From positions 1 through 19,976 of the forward strand of contig LRSK01000184.1 in NCBI GenBank assembly GCA_001563325.1: a stretch of DNA of 19,976 bases. Direction: 5' to 3'. Origin of the DNA: Candidatus Thorarchaeota archaeon SMTZ1-83 (GTDB lineage Archaea; Asgardarchaeota; Thorarchaeia; Thorarchaeales; Thorarchaeaceae). The notes beneath the pieces were generated by a model. It was not told where the DNA came from and searched no databases. It saw nothing but the letters and a program-made list of their open reading frames with translations. Shown here in pieces: positions 7,401 through 14,635 of the stretch (within the stretch, counting starts at the first letter, position 1; every line of letters starts with the position of its first letter). The position numbers and the translations under genes were made by a program.

Positions 7401-7981
7401 ACCACCATCCTTTCAAACTTGGAGATAATCGCCGCAATACAGTGGCTACTCAAGTAGCTTCTTTTTCCAATAGATATACGATAAATGCTGTGGTCATCCA
7501 ATGTGAGCTGAGTCTGGGAATCAAAGCCTCTATGATCCCCCACGATGAAGGTGTTTTCTCCATCTGGGTTCATGGTTTTGATCTCCCCAAACGGTTTGCC
7601 TGTTTTCTCCAATACCCAAACATGTCCCTGATGAAGCTCTGCCATTAGCTCAGGAAGCGCCGCTTTCTGGCCAGTCGCAAAATCGGTACTTGAATCATTC
7701 AGGACCCTTCTGATTGTCTCTGCCCACTGAGCCTCTCCTCTTGGAAGCAGTTTTCCTGGGTCCTGAACTCGAAGGGTCACTTTGTTGGCTATGACGGCTA
7801 CTAGCTCCAGCATCGACTTTGGCCATGTTGCTGGGCCCCAGTCAAAGCAGGCCGCGAGGGACCGACAAAGAATATCCACTCTTCCTCCCGACCCGGGCAG
7901 ATCTCGAAGCCTGAACTGGCCCTTCTCGGACACACTTGGAAGAATCAAGATGAACCTTAGAATGCCTTTACCGTCCATCAT
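7397..7981 (-). CDS. trmY: tRNA pseudouridine-54 N1-methyltransferase TrmY
   Basis: This 194-residue SPOUT-class methyltransferase would methylate pseudouridine-54 in the T-loop of archaeal tRNA using S-adenosylmethionine, giving the archaeal substitute for ribothymidine. Family marks are the LPGSGGRVDILCR segment (28-40), the SAM-binding knot stretch FIVGDHRGF (145-153), and the closing SSHCIAAIISKFER region with a Cys that is characteristic of TrmY. Length is normal for the family (about 195-200). Two ATG codons start the frame (7981 and 7978); there is no strong ribosome binding site. It lies 76 bp downstream of eS26 and overlaps the PadR gene by 4 bp, within a minus-strand run of tRNA and ribosome genes. 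Confidence 0.9.
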   Translation of the reverse strand: MMDGKGILRFILILPSVSEKGQFRLRDLPGSGGRVDILCRSLAACFDWGPATWPKSMLELVAVIANKVTLRVQDPGKLLPRGEAQWAETIRRVLNDSSTDFATGQKAALPELMAELHQGHVWVLEKTGKPFGEIKTMNPDGENTFIVGDHRGFDSQTQLTLDDHSIYRISIGKRSYLSSHCIAAIISKFERMVV

Positions 7982-8057
7982 TCGGAGAACCAGCTATGGA
8001 TGTGGGTTGTTGCTACGAATGGATTCTTCTATGAAGTCGGGCATGTTGATGTTGGTT

Positions 8058-8345
8058 TTAGCGACGTTTCCTTTCGTCTCTTCTCTGCGAGGCCTGTCTT
8101 ATCTGGACCTTGCCAGCATGAACAGCACAGCTAACACAGTAGGTCTGTGTGACTCTCTTGGTCTGTATGAAGCTGCCTTGCTGTCTAAGCTCACGAGCCA
8201 ACTGAGGGTCGACTGCTGAAACCCGTTTAGTGTACCTCTTGGCCTTATCAGCCGGAACTATGCGACCACACTTTGAGCACTGCACAGTTCCAGTTTTGCC
8301 AGAGCTACCTTTACTGCGCCCGCCGGACTTTCTCTTCTTTCCCAC
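8058..8345 (-). CDS. rps26e: Small-subunit ribosomal protein eS26
   Basis: A 95-residue basic protein beginning MGKKRKSGGRSKG, which is the usual eS26 start. Two zinc-binding pairs, CSKC (23-26) and CVSC (70-73), flank the conserved GRIVPADKAKRYTKR segment; the Lys/Arg-rich tail fits rRNA binding near the mRNA exit channel. I place the start at the GTG ending at 8345, because GGTGA (8357-8353) sits 7 nt before it and the protein then matches family length. A longer frame from 8408 would add 21 residues not seen in the family. eS26 is found in eukaryotes and in part of the archaea (Crenarchaeota/Asgard side), so it is a useful lineage hint. It lies between an HDAC-family gene and trmY. Confidence 0.92.
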   Translation of the reverse strand: MGKKRKSGGRSKGSSGKTGTVQCSKCGRIVPADKAKRYTKRVSAVDPQLARELRQQGSFIQTKRVTQTYCVSCAVHAGKVQIRQASQRRDERKRR

Positions 8346-8405
8346 TTGTTCTTCACCACTAGCGGTTCTGGAGTCGCCCAAGTGGCTTGGCCTTTTAACA
8401 TTGTG

Positions 8406-8412
8406 CATAAAG
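8406..8412 (-). promoter_or_regulatory. Candidate TATA box for eS26
   Basis: On the minus strand this reads CTTTATG, preceded by GGGCC. A start of transcription about 25 nt downstream (near 8385) would give a short leader that carries the GGTGA site before the GTG codon at 8345. This also supports the shorter eS26 start, since the longer one would lie inside the TATA box. Confidence 0.4.
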
Positions 8413-8435
8413 GGCCCTGTCGATGACGCCTTTGG

Positions 8436-9509
8436 TCAGAGATACTTTGAGTGGGTCTCCAGTACCTTCTCAATCACCTGATTGTTCGAGTCTATCAGCA
8501 TCTCATGCTCTTCTCGTTCCGTCTGGTCCTCCAACTCTTGAAGAGGTCCACCGAGAAGACCATCCAGACTTGCACGAATGCTCGGGCCAAGTGCAAAAGG
8601 ATTGTATCCTCCTTCTAAGACCCAGAATGAACCCTTCAGACTAAGACTTCGAACAAGCTGCTCAACGGTACTCCCAAGAAGCCAATATGTTCTAGAATCA
8701 ACGTTCATGTTGCCAACAGGATCCGTGTAGTGAGCGTCGTATCCTGCGGAAACTGCAATCAGTTCGGGGTTGAAACTCTCTATTGCGGGGACTATCACTC
8801 TATCCACTACTGACTCGTAGGATATGTCTGGAGATGACTCTACGAGGGGGATGTTGATGTTTGTCCCTGCACCCTCGCCATATCCAGTTTCCTCAAAGTG
8901 TCCAATCCCAAAGTTATCGTAGTCGTACTCGTGAACCGAAATATACTGAACTTCCGGGTCCGAGTAGAAGATTTCTGAAGTACCATTTCCAAAATGGCTA
9001 TCGAAATCCAGAATGGAAACGCGCTTGACTTCTTGGTCCTTCATCAATGACCTGACAGCGACGGCAATGTTGTTAAAATAACAAAGACCCATCGGCGATG
9101 CAGATGTAGCATGATGCCCAGGCGGACGTACAAGTGCAAATGCGTGCTTGGCCTTCTCCTCTACGATTGCATCTGCAGCATGCTTTGCCCCTCCAAGTGC
9201 GTGCAAGGCCGAACGTAGCAGGTCCGGACTTGCATAGGCATACTCCCCCAGTTCCCCGCTGCCGATTCTTGACATTATCTCAACCGTGTGAACAAGATAG
9301 GGAGCGTGCACAGTGAGAGCGTCCTCTATTCTTGCCCGAGGGGCGGGGGACTTCGTGTAACTCTTCGATACATCGCTGTTGTCCAGATACCTCAAAGCCA
9401 TCTGTATTCTGAGGGGGGTTTCAAAAGCCCCTAGATTGGGTTTTGGAAACGGATGGACATGGGTGTCAGTGGAGGGTTGGTGAATCAACGCGATACTATC
9501 TGATGCCAA
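8436..9509 (-). CDS. Histone deacetylase-family (HDAC/AcuC/acetylpolyamine hydrolase) amidohydrolase
   Basis: This 357-residue protein is a zinc-dependent deacetylase of the HDAC superfamily. The active-site set is complete: paired histidines in RPPGHHA (132-133), zinc ligands Asp170 and His172 in DFDSHFGNGT, the third ligand Asp258 in SAGYDAH, and the catalytic tyrosine in EGGYNP (about 302). A small change is DSHF where most members have DxHH; the zinc ligands are kept. The start is a TTG at 9509 with GGTGGTGA 6 nt upstream, and an in-frame stop shortly before it excludes a longer form. The gene begins 37 bp after the CCA-adding enzyme on the same strand. Substrates could be acetyl-lysine on chromatin proteins such as archaeal histone or Alba, or acetylpolyamines; sequence alone does not decide. 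Confidence 0.92.
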   Translation of the reverse strand: MASDSIALIHQPSTDTHVHPFPKPNLGAFETPLRIQMALRYLDNSDVSKSYTKSPAPRARIEDALTVHAPYLVHTVEIMSRIGSGELGEYAYASPDLLRSALHALGGAKHAADAIVEEKAKHAFALVRPPGHHATSASPMGLCYFNNIAVAVRSLMKDQEVKRVSILDFDSHFGNGTSEIFYSDPEVQYISVHEYDYDNFGIGHFEETGYGEGAGTNINIPLVESSPDISYESVVDRVIVPAIESFNPELIAVSAGYDAHYTDPVGNMNVDSRTYWLLGSTVEQLVRSLSLKGSFWVLEGGYNPFALGPSIRASLDGLLGGPLQELEDQTEREEHEMLIDSNNQVIEKVLETHSKYL

Positions 9510-9546
9510 AATGGCTCACCACCAGGAGGCAGTATGTTTCCCTTTT

Positions 9547-11058
9547 TTACCCTTGCACTGTTGAGATGGGGAAATCGTCCTCCACTCTCAGAACGTACCT
9601 GTGAATTACATGCTGCAATTTTGCAGAAGTCGCACCCTGAGAAACACGTTTGAGTCCCTCGACGGGATTCTCCTGAAGGAGTGCGTCAATCAGGCTCTCG
9701 GCCTTCGTCCATTTCCTACGTTCTACCACCCATAGGTAATCATCTCTCTCAAATGTATCAGAGTGCACTTCTCTGAATCCTTCTACCGCCTCCTGTAAGT
9801 CAAGCGGCGGCCCTTTTCTCTCATATGTGCTGAATATCTCTGGTTTCTCAACTAGGAAGCCAACAGCAAATCTGTCATCATCGAAATACACTTCGGAAAT
9901 CACTTTGCCAAACCGTTCTTCACCGGTTGGTTCACGCTCGAGTTCGCTAACAACCTTCTTGGCCACGCTGTGAAGCTTGTCTCTAAGTACCGTATAATGG
10001 ATTATTCCATCCGACTCAAACTCACGAACAATAGAGTGCTTCGTGAACCAGACTGGTACAGGGGCAACTGGTATCGGTTTCTCCAATAGTAGGTTCATCA
10101 TTTGATCATGGTCGCCCTTCCGCGACGCATCAACGAGCTGCTCAGTCAGAATCTTGAGTAGGTCATAAGCTCTCCTGTCGAAACTTGATGCAACATTCCT
10201 GCCTGTGTCGGTGGGGTCGATTATGAAGATGTGGTCGTCCCTAAACCCAGGGTCCTGTTTCAGTGTCGGAAGACTTCTCTCAAGAGGGTCAACTGGGTCC
10301 GAATCGAGTCGCAAAATCACTTCCAACGCCGCATCAAAGCTCCCGGTGAAAATGATTAGCAGCTCAAGAGCGTATCCCGTGAATCCCATCCGTCCAACTG
10401 CGCAGGTGTCACCGTATGTGTGACTGGTCCTGACAAAAGACTTGAGTATTCGCACATCCTCTCTAAGAGATTCGCTCAGATGGTTCACCACGTACTCAGT
10501 ATGATGGATAGTCCTGTCCATCGCTGTTATTGGACCGTTCTGCGCAAGCTCGTCGTATGATAGGTGAAAGCAAGCCACGATATCCACGTCGAACCCTGCC
10601 ATCTTTAGTGAGAGGTAGGGGTGCTGTGAGAATGTCTTCTGCACAGACTGCACATCGAGATTGGCAACTGCCGGAATGAACCACTTGTCAATCATGCTCT
10701 CCATTAGCGCGTCAATCGCACTGTGTCTGTTTCGGGCATCCAAGTCCAAACTCCCTCTGTAGTGCTCCTTGTCCAAGGCCACGAAAAGGTCTATGTCTGA
10801 TGCCCCTCTCAGCTGGGTCTGTTTCTTCCCTGTCGAACCTTGGGGAGCGATGAATGAGTATTGGAATGCGCTCGACCCACTGTGATTTTCAAGCGCCTCT
10901 TTCAATGCTTCAATGACCGATGCCTGTTTCTTGATCTCATCCTCAGTTGGAGTTAGCTGAGCTAGCACAGATGCTCTTACTTCACTTGGGAGAATCCTGC
11001 TCACTTCCGATACCCATTCAGAGGAACCTAGCTGCCTGCTTTGAATCTTCGCTTCCAC
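9547..11058 (-). CDS. cca: CCA-adding enzyme, archaeal class I tRNA nucleotidyltransferase
   Basis: This enzyme adds or repairs the 3'-CCA end of tRNAs without a template. The nucleotidyltransferase core is clear: GSTGKKQTQLRGASDID (74-90) gives the GS and the two metal-binding aspartates, and a third carboxylate is in GFDVDIV (about 157-159). The central region HTEYVVNHL...DVRILKSFVR and GFTGYALELLIIFTGSF match the archaeal (class I) head and neck domains, followed by the body and tail. Length is 503, somewhat above the usual 440-460. The GTG at 11058 has its GGAG only one base away, and family similarity begins around residue 16, so the real start may be further in (for example GTG at 11004). 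Confidence 0.9.
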   Translation of the reverse strand: MEAKIQSRQLGSSEWVSEVSRILPSEVRASVLAQLTPTEDEIKKQASVIEALKEALENHSGSSAFQYSFIAPQGSTGKKQTQLRGASDIDLFVALDKEHYRGSLDLDARNRHSAIDALMESMIDKWFIPAVANLDVQSVQKTFSQHPYLSLKMAGFDVDIVACFHLSYDELAQNGPITAMDRTIHHTEYVVNHLSESLREDVRILKSFVRTSHTYGDTCAVGRMGFTGYALELLIIFTGSFDAALEVILRLDSDPVDPLERSLPTLKQDPGFRDDHIFIIDPTDTGRNVASSFDRRAYDLLKILTEQLVDASRKGDHDQMMNLLLEKPIPVAPVPVWFTKHSIVREFESDGIIHYTVLRDKLHSVAKKVVSELEREPTGEERFGKVISEVYFDDDRFAVGFLVEKPEIFSTYERKGPPLDLQEAVEGFREVHSDTFERDDYLWVVERRKWTKAESLIDALLQENPVEGLKRVSQGATSAKLQHVIHRYVLRVEDDFPISTVQG

Positions 11059-11063
11059 TCTCC

Positions 11064-11069
11064 TTTAAA
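11064..11069. promoter_or_regulatory. Palindromic TATA-like element between divergent genes
   Basis: TTTAAA sits in the centre of CTTTAAAG, flanked by CTCT and AGAG, in the 74-bp space between the CCA enzyme (minus) and the Nudix gene (plus). Being palindromic, it could serve either direction. For the minus strand, a start 25 nt away would fall inside the annotated first codons of cca, which hints that cca begins a little downstream. Confidence 0.3.
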
Positions 11070-11132
11070 GAGAGAAGCACAGTTGACTGATGACCATCGA
11101 TATGTCCACTGTAAGACTTTGAGGTCCTTGCT

Positions 11133-11627
11133 ATGTCCAGAATTGTGCCAATTGCGATATCCATCATCCGTTGTGACGATAAGTTCCTGTTCTTGAAGCG
11201 AAGGAACCCTCCTTATGAGAATCTATGGAGTATGATCGGCGGCAAGATTGGCATTGGTGAGCACATTGTGGACGCTGCTAAACGAGAGATTATGGAAGAA
11301 ACAGGCACTCAGAAGGTGGACAGCTACGAGTACCGAGGCATGGTTTCTGAGAGACTCGTCTTGGCTGACAATGCACTATCGGCACACTTCCTCATCTTTG
11401 TCGGCTCGGCGGAGATTAGTGACTATCGAGAGAATCACCGAGAAGGAGAGTTGGCACTCTTCTCTCTTGACGAGGTAAGCAATATGCGGGAGCATTTCCT
11501 ACCCTCTGATCTCCGAATGTTCAGCAGTTTCAGAACGAAGAGTGATTCATTGCATCTTTACGAAGCCGAGCTCGTACATGAGGATGGCAGGTATACGTTG
11601 AGATACTATAGGAAGGCTGGAGATTGA
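11133..11627 (+). CDS. Nudix hydrolase
   Basis: This 164-residue protein carries a complete Nudix box at residues 37-59 (GKIGIGE, then REIMEETGT), the metal-binding loop-helix-loop used to hydrolyse nucleoside diphosphates linked to another group. An opening strand pattern VPIAISIIRCDDKFLFLKR and a WSMIGGKI segment fit the fold. GAGG at 11121-11124 lies 8 nt before the ATG. The stop overlaps the TTG start of the UPF0282 gene by four bases (TTGA), so the two are translationally coupled and probably act together. The substrate is not predictable from sequence; candidates include oxidised nucleotides, sugar nucleotides and dinucleotide polyphosphates. Confidence 0.92.
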   Translation: MSRIVPIAISIIRCDDKFLFLKRRNPPYENLWSMIGGKIGIGEHIVDAAKREIMEETGTQKVDSYEYRGMVSERLVLADNALSAHFLIFVGSAEISDYRENHREGELALFSLDEVSNMREHFLPSDLRMFSSFRTKSDSLHLYEAELVHEDGRYTLRYYRKAGD

Positions 11628-12637
11628 GAATCGGAGAAATCGAAGTAGTTCCCATCGCATCTGAGAGTCTTGGCGTAAGGTCTCTCTGCACGGCAATCTC
11701 CACTCCTGATGTAAGGCTCTTGCTGGACCCCTCTGCCGCCTTGGCCATGCGTGAGGGAAGAGAGCCACATCCTCTGGAGTATCGAATGCTAATCGAAATT
11801 CTAGAGAGGATTCTCATGGAAGCGCGACAGGCCGATGTCCTTTCCGTTTCGCACTATCACTATGACCATGTTCGTCCCGGTTTCACCAACCTCCGCTACA
11901 ACATGAGTTCACGTGACGAACTACAGCGCATGTTCCAAGACAAGATTGTCTTTGCAAAGGACAACAGGGAGGATGTGAATGCTTCTCAGAGACGCAGGGG
12001 TTTCTTCTTTGAGAAAGATGTGAGTGAGGTCGCGGAGGAGATTAGGTGGGTTGACGGCCAATCGTATACCTTTGGCGAAACGACTGTCTGTCATTCGCAT
12101 GCCCTTCCTCATGGTCCAGTAGACACAAATCTTGGATACATCATTGCCACGAAGATTGAACATGCGGGGAGTCGAGTGGTTTTTGCTCCAGATGTTCAAG
12201 GGCCAGTGGTCAAAGACACGCTTTCATGGATTCTCTCCTGTGACCCCGATGCAGTCGTTGTTGGCGGCCCGCCAGTCTACCTGAAACGGTTCGAGGATGC
12301 CCACAGGCATGCCGCGCTCGCCTCTCTCCTGGAACTCGCCGTGCGCATACCGCTCTTGGTAGTAGACCACCACCTGATGCGATCAAAGATTTGGAGGGAA
12401 TGGCTGCACCCGGTCACAGAGGCGGCGTCTGAGGTTGAGAACAGGGTGATGACGATGGCCGGCGTGGCTGGTTTGGAGCCATACTGTATGGAGAGCATCC
12501 GAGAAGACCTCTACTCAATGTATCCTCCAAGCCCAGAATTCATGAACTGGGTGAATGCTACTGAGAAGTACAAAGTAGGCAATCCACCTCCCATAGTTCC
12601 GCCCGATGGTCCTGATGATGGCACCCCGAACAAGTGA
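11624..12637 (+). CDS. UPF0282-family metallo-beta-lactamase-fold hydrolase
   Basis: This 337-residue protein has the metallo-beta-lactamase metal motif HYHYDH (77-82) after an opening that includes LLLDPSAALAMREGREPHPLEY, characteristic of the archaeal UPF0282 group. Later ligands are likely in SHALPHG, APDVQGP and the DHHLMR segment. The start is a TTG at 11624 overlapping the Nudix stop codon, with GGAAGG (11611-11616) 7 nt upstream. The C-terminus ends in a Pro/Asp-rich tail (PPPIVPPDGPDDG) that looks disordered. The biochemical role of UPF0282 is not established; coupling with a Nudix enzyme suggests nucleotide or nucleic-acid phosphoester work, which is inference. Confidence 0.85.
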   Translation: MRIGEIEVVPIASESLGVRSLCTAISTPDVRLLLDPSAALAMREGREPHPLEYRMLIEILERILMEARQADVLSVSHYHYDHVRPGFTNLRYNMSSRDELQRMFQDKIVFAKDNREDVNASQRRRGFFFEKDVSEVAEEIRWVDGQSYTFGETTVCHSHALPHGPVDTNLGYIIATKIEHAGSRVVFAPDVQGPVVKDTLSWILSCDPDAVVVGGPPVYLKRFEDAHRHAALASLLELAVRIPLLVVDHHLMRSKIWREWLHPVTEAASEVENRVMTMAGVAGLEPYCMESIREDLYSMYPPSPEFMNWVNATEKYKVGNPPPIVPPDGPDDGTPNK

Positions 12638-12760
12638 GGACATCATAGACATCTTTTAGGGGGGGTTGTTGACTTGGGAGATGGAACAAGGGATATTCTG
12701 GACGTTATGATCAGCTGCAAACAGGAATGATCAACGACGCCCCGACAGTAGGAAGAGTCG

Positions 12761-13330
12761 GTGAAGCTTGTGAGCAAGAAGACACAGAAGAAACGGAAGC
12801 CTCGGGTGAGCGGCGCTACGCGCACCCTGCTCAAACGCTTCAAGGATGCAGTGAAAGAAGCTGATGAGCATCTCGAGAATGAGGAGTTCCAACAAGCTAT
12901 GGCTCTATACTATGATGCCAGCCAGTCTGCCGACGAAATGTGTGAGCGTTTCTTGACTCTTCTCATGAAGACTGCTCCAAGTCCCGACTATCGGACACTT
13001 CTGATGGAAATACTCAGCTGGCGGTTGAGATATCTGACAGCACAATACGACTATCACCTTGCAGTTGCTCAGACTCTGACCGGGCTTCCAAGGGAGGAAT
13101 GGATTGCTCGGTTGGAAACCCTACTTGTACTGTCACAGACTTGGGTCGGCAAGCTACTCCCAATTATTCAAGAAGTGGCAGATCCAAGACTGGTGAAGAG
13201 GATTAGGGAGCTATTGGTCGATTGGGTCTCGGGGATAAGGAATCTAGTGGCAAAACTGAAAAGTTGGGGCATGGCGAGCGCTCAGGCATCAAGGGTGCTT
13301 GAATGGGCAATCGACAACGGAATTGACTAG
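12761..13330 (+). CDS. Unassigned alpha-helical protein with TPR/MIT-like N-terminal hairpin
   Basis: I do not recognise this 189-residue protein. It starts with a very basic stretch (KKTQKKRKPR), followed by helices. Residues about 25-60 (FKDAVKEADEHLENEEF, then QQAMALYYDASQSAD) follow the A-x3-A...L...F..A..LY..A spacing of TPR or MIT helical hairpins. The remainder is amphipathic helix with several Trp residues (SWRLRYL, TWVGKLL, DWVSGIRNL, SWGMASA) and no cysteine-based or catalytic motif. GTG at 12761 has GGAAG 5 nt upstream; a GTG at 12770 (GGTGA 6 nt upstream) is equally good. The gene converges with a 73-residue gene at its 3' end (6 bp apart). It may be a scaffold or adaptor; that is inference from helix pattern only. 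Confidence 0.6.
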   Translation: MKLVSKKTQKKRKPRVSGATRTLLKRFKDAVKEADEHLENEEFQQAMALYYDASQSADEMCERFLTLLMKTAPSPDYRTLLMEILSWRLRYLTAQYDYHLAVAQTLTGLPREEWIARLETLLVLSQTWVGKLLPIIQEVADPRLVKRIRELLVDWVSGIRNLVAKLKSWGMASAQASRVLEWAIDNGID

Positions 13331-13336
13331 GAAGAA

Positions 13337-13558
13337 TCACTTCTCTTCCTTTGCCTTCCCCTCTGTGTACCCAATCGCCACTTCCGTATCAGCAAGTTGA
13401 TGGTGGCTGTCGATATAGCACACAAGATAGTGGTCTTCGTGCTTGACAATCACGGCCACAGGGAAGCGTTTCACACCCTTCAACGCCTTGGATGGAATCT
13501 CCCAGAAGATCGTTTCCTTACAGGCAGGGCACTGCAACCACTTTAGGCCATCAGTCAT
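13337..13558 (-). CDS. Small CxxC protein, unknown function
   Basis: This is a 73-residue protein. The frame is open from 13747, but I choose the ATG at 13558: GGTGG (13567-13563) lies just upstream, and the added 63 residues have the Arg/Ser-rich look of non-coding translation and would overlap the next gene. The protein opens with a single CPAC pair (about residues 9-12), too few ligands for a full zinc site unless it dimerises, then a basic hinge (KALKGVKR) and a beta-rich stretch (FPVAVIVKHEDHYLVCYIDS) with His residues. It ends in a Lys/Glu tail. I know no firm family name. A TTTTTAG run near 13607-13613 on the minus strand, about 50 nt before the start, may be its TATA box. It lies downstream of the SNAP/TPR-like gene on the same strand. 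Confidence 0.6.
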   Translation of the reverse strand: MTDGLKWLQCPACKETIFWEIPSKALKGVKRFPVAVIVKHEDHYLVCYIDSHHQLADTEVAIGYTEGKAKEEK

Positions 13559-13700
13559 AGAACCACCAAAACCTTGGGGTCGGCAGTCTGGGAATCTCGG
13601 CAATCGCACTAAAAACGTTTTCCAGTCGGAATTCCCGAGAATTGTTGCATGGCTGCCCCTATGACCTCGGATGTTATCATCCAAATGTGACGTACTCCGG

Positions 13701-14531
13701 CTATTCATCAAGTTCGAGGTCCCACGCGCCCGGATCCTCAAGGTCACGGCTCATTATCGGGCCTTTCCTTTCTGCAAGGGCTTCTATGTCATAGCGGTCT
13801 GCATCGACTACTAGCTCCTCTGACTCCATGTCAAGATAGGCCGGGATCAACCCCTCTTCAATTCCTTTCTTGACCAGCTTGACAATGCTGAGCCACCTCA
13901 TGCCGGTGCTCTCCATCAGACTGGCGATTGTCACTGCAGCCTCAGACTCCAAAGATGTGCGGATGAATCCTGTGAGGATTAGATACAGATAGGTCATCGC
14001 TCTTCTGACCGAGTCAGAGTCCAAAGCCTTCTCGAGTACCTCCTCTATATACAGGTCCGCATCACCAAAACGGTATTCAATCAACATCAATGCGAAGATG
14101 ACTAGCTCCTTTGATTCCTCTCCTGCGACTTCAGCGGCCGCATTGGCGAGCCTCTTGGCCAGGTCAAGGTCCCCTCCCGTTATGGCACAAAGAGAGCCAT
14201 CTACAAAGTACGAGGGGTCCTTCTCTTTCTCGGCAGCCATGATATATGCCTCTGAGGCGATTTGGCAATCAATCTCAAACCTGTCATGGTGACCCTGCTT
14301 CATCCAAGCGAAGCCCCCGTCAAGCATTGCTTGTGCTGCCCTTGAATACTCATGTACTAACATTGCGTGTTCGTACGCTCTTTCATAGCAGCCAGCTGCT
14401 CTTGCAAATGATTCCCATCTTTTCCAGCAATCAGCTGCAGCTTGAAAGAGATCTGTGGCCTCCTTATTCATGCCCTTCGAGGCCTTCTCTGCGGCCAACT
14501 TCTCTTGCTCTTCGCAGTTTGACTTCCGCAT
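13701..14531 (-). CDS. Alpha-SNAP/TPR-like helical repeat protein
   Basis: This 276-residue protein is nearly all helix. Residues about 10-140 form repeated helical pairs with small residues at fixed spacing: KEATDLFQAAADCWKR, SFARAAGCYERAYEHA, YSRAAQAMLDGGFAWMK, then IASEAYIMAAEKEK and LDLAKRLANAAAEVAG. This A/Y/F spacing is that of alpha-SNAP and related TPR solenoids. A second segment (about 205-235, LSIVKLVKKGIEEGLIPAYLDMESEEL) resembles the winged-helix end of PCI domains, and the extreme C-terminus is acidic (LEDPGAWDLELDE), as in SNAPs. In eukaryotes alpha-SNAP bridges SNARE bundles to the NSF ATPase; whether this protein does anything similar is unproven. A generic TPR protein is the alternative. 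A GGGAG lies 11 nt before the ATG. Confidence 0.6.
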   Translation of the reverse strand: MRKSNCEEQEKLAAEKASKGMNKEATDLFQAAADCWKRWESFARAAGCYERAYEHAMLVHEYSRAAQAMLDGGFAWMKQGHHDRFEIDCQIASEAYIMAAEKEKDPSYFVDGSLCAITGGDLDLAKRLANAAAEVAGEESKELVIFALMLIEYRFGDADLYIEEVLEKALDSDSVRRAMTYLYLILTGFIRTSLESEAAVTIASLMESTGMRWLSIVKLVKKGIEEGLIPAYLDMESEELVVDADRYDIEALAERKGPIMSRDLEDPGAWDLELDE

Positions 14532-14596
14532 CTCGGGTAAGTCTCCCTATTAGCCAAATGGCCCCTACAGTGGCCCACTACTAAATCTTTGTTCTG

Positions 14597-14614
14597 CACA
14601 GCCGAGAAGCTGTG
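14597..14614 (-). other. Hairpin downstream of the minimal ABC transporter
   Basis: CACAGC and GCTGTG form a perfect 6-bp stem with a 6-nt loop, 22 nt past the stop of the ABC ATPase gene on the minus strand. No U-rich run follows, so it is not a typical terminator. It may protect the transcript 3' end or lie in the leader of the SNAP/TPR-like gene. Confidence 0.3.
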
Positions 14615-14635
14615 GAATCCCGTATTCGGTCCAAA

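Noticed and set aside
7782..8219. Plus-strand open frame of 145 codons over trmY and eS26
   Set aside because: Shadow of two conserved minus-strand genes; no ribosome binding site and no domain.
8346..8408. Longer N-terminus for eS26 from an ATG at 8408
   Set aside because: The GTG at 8345 has a well-spaced GGTGA and gives the family-length protein; the extra 21 residues overlap the likely TATA box.
12638..12760. G-rich run and TTTTAGGGGGG stretch after UPF0282 as a terminator or special structure
   Set aside because: No stem-loop and only a short T run; it cannot be separated from chance.
13559..13747. Longer N-terminus for the 73-residue CxxC protein
   Set aside because: The added part overlaps the SNAP/TPR-like gene, has non-coding-like composition, and the inner ATG has its own GGTGG.
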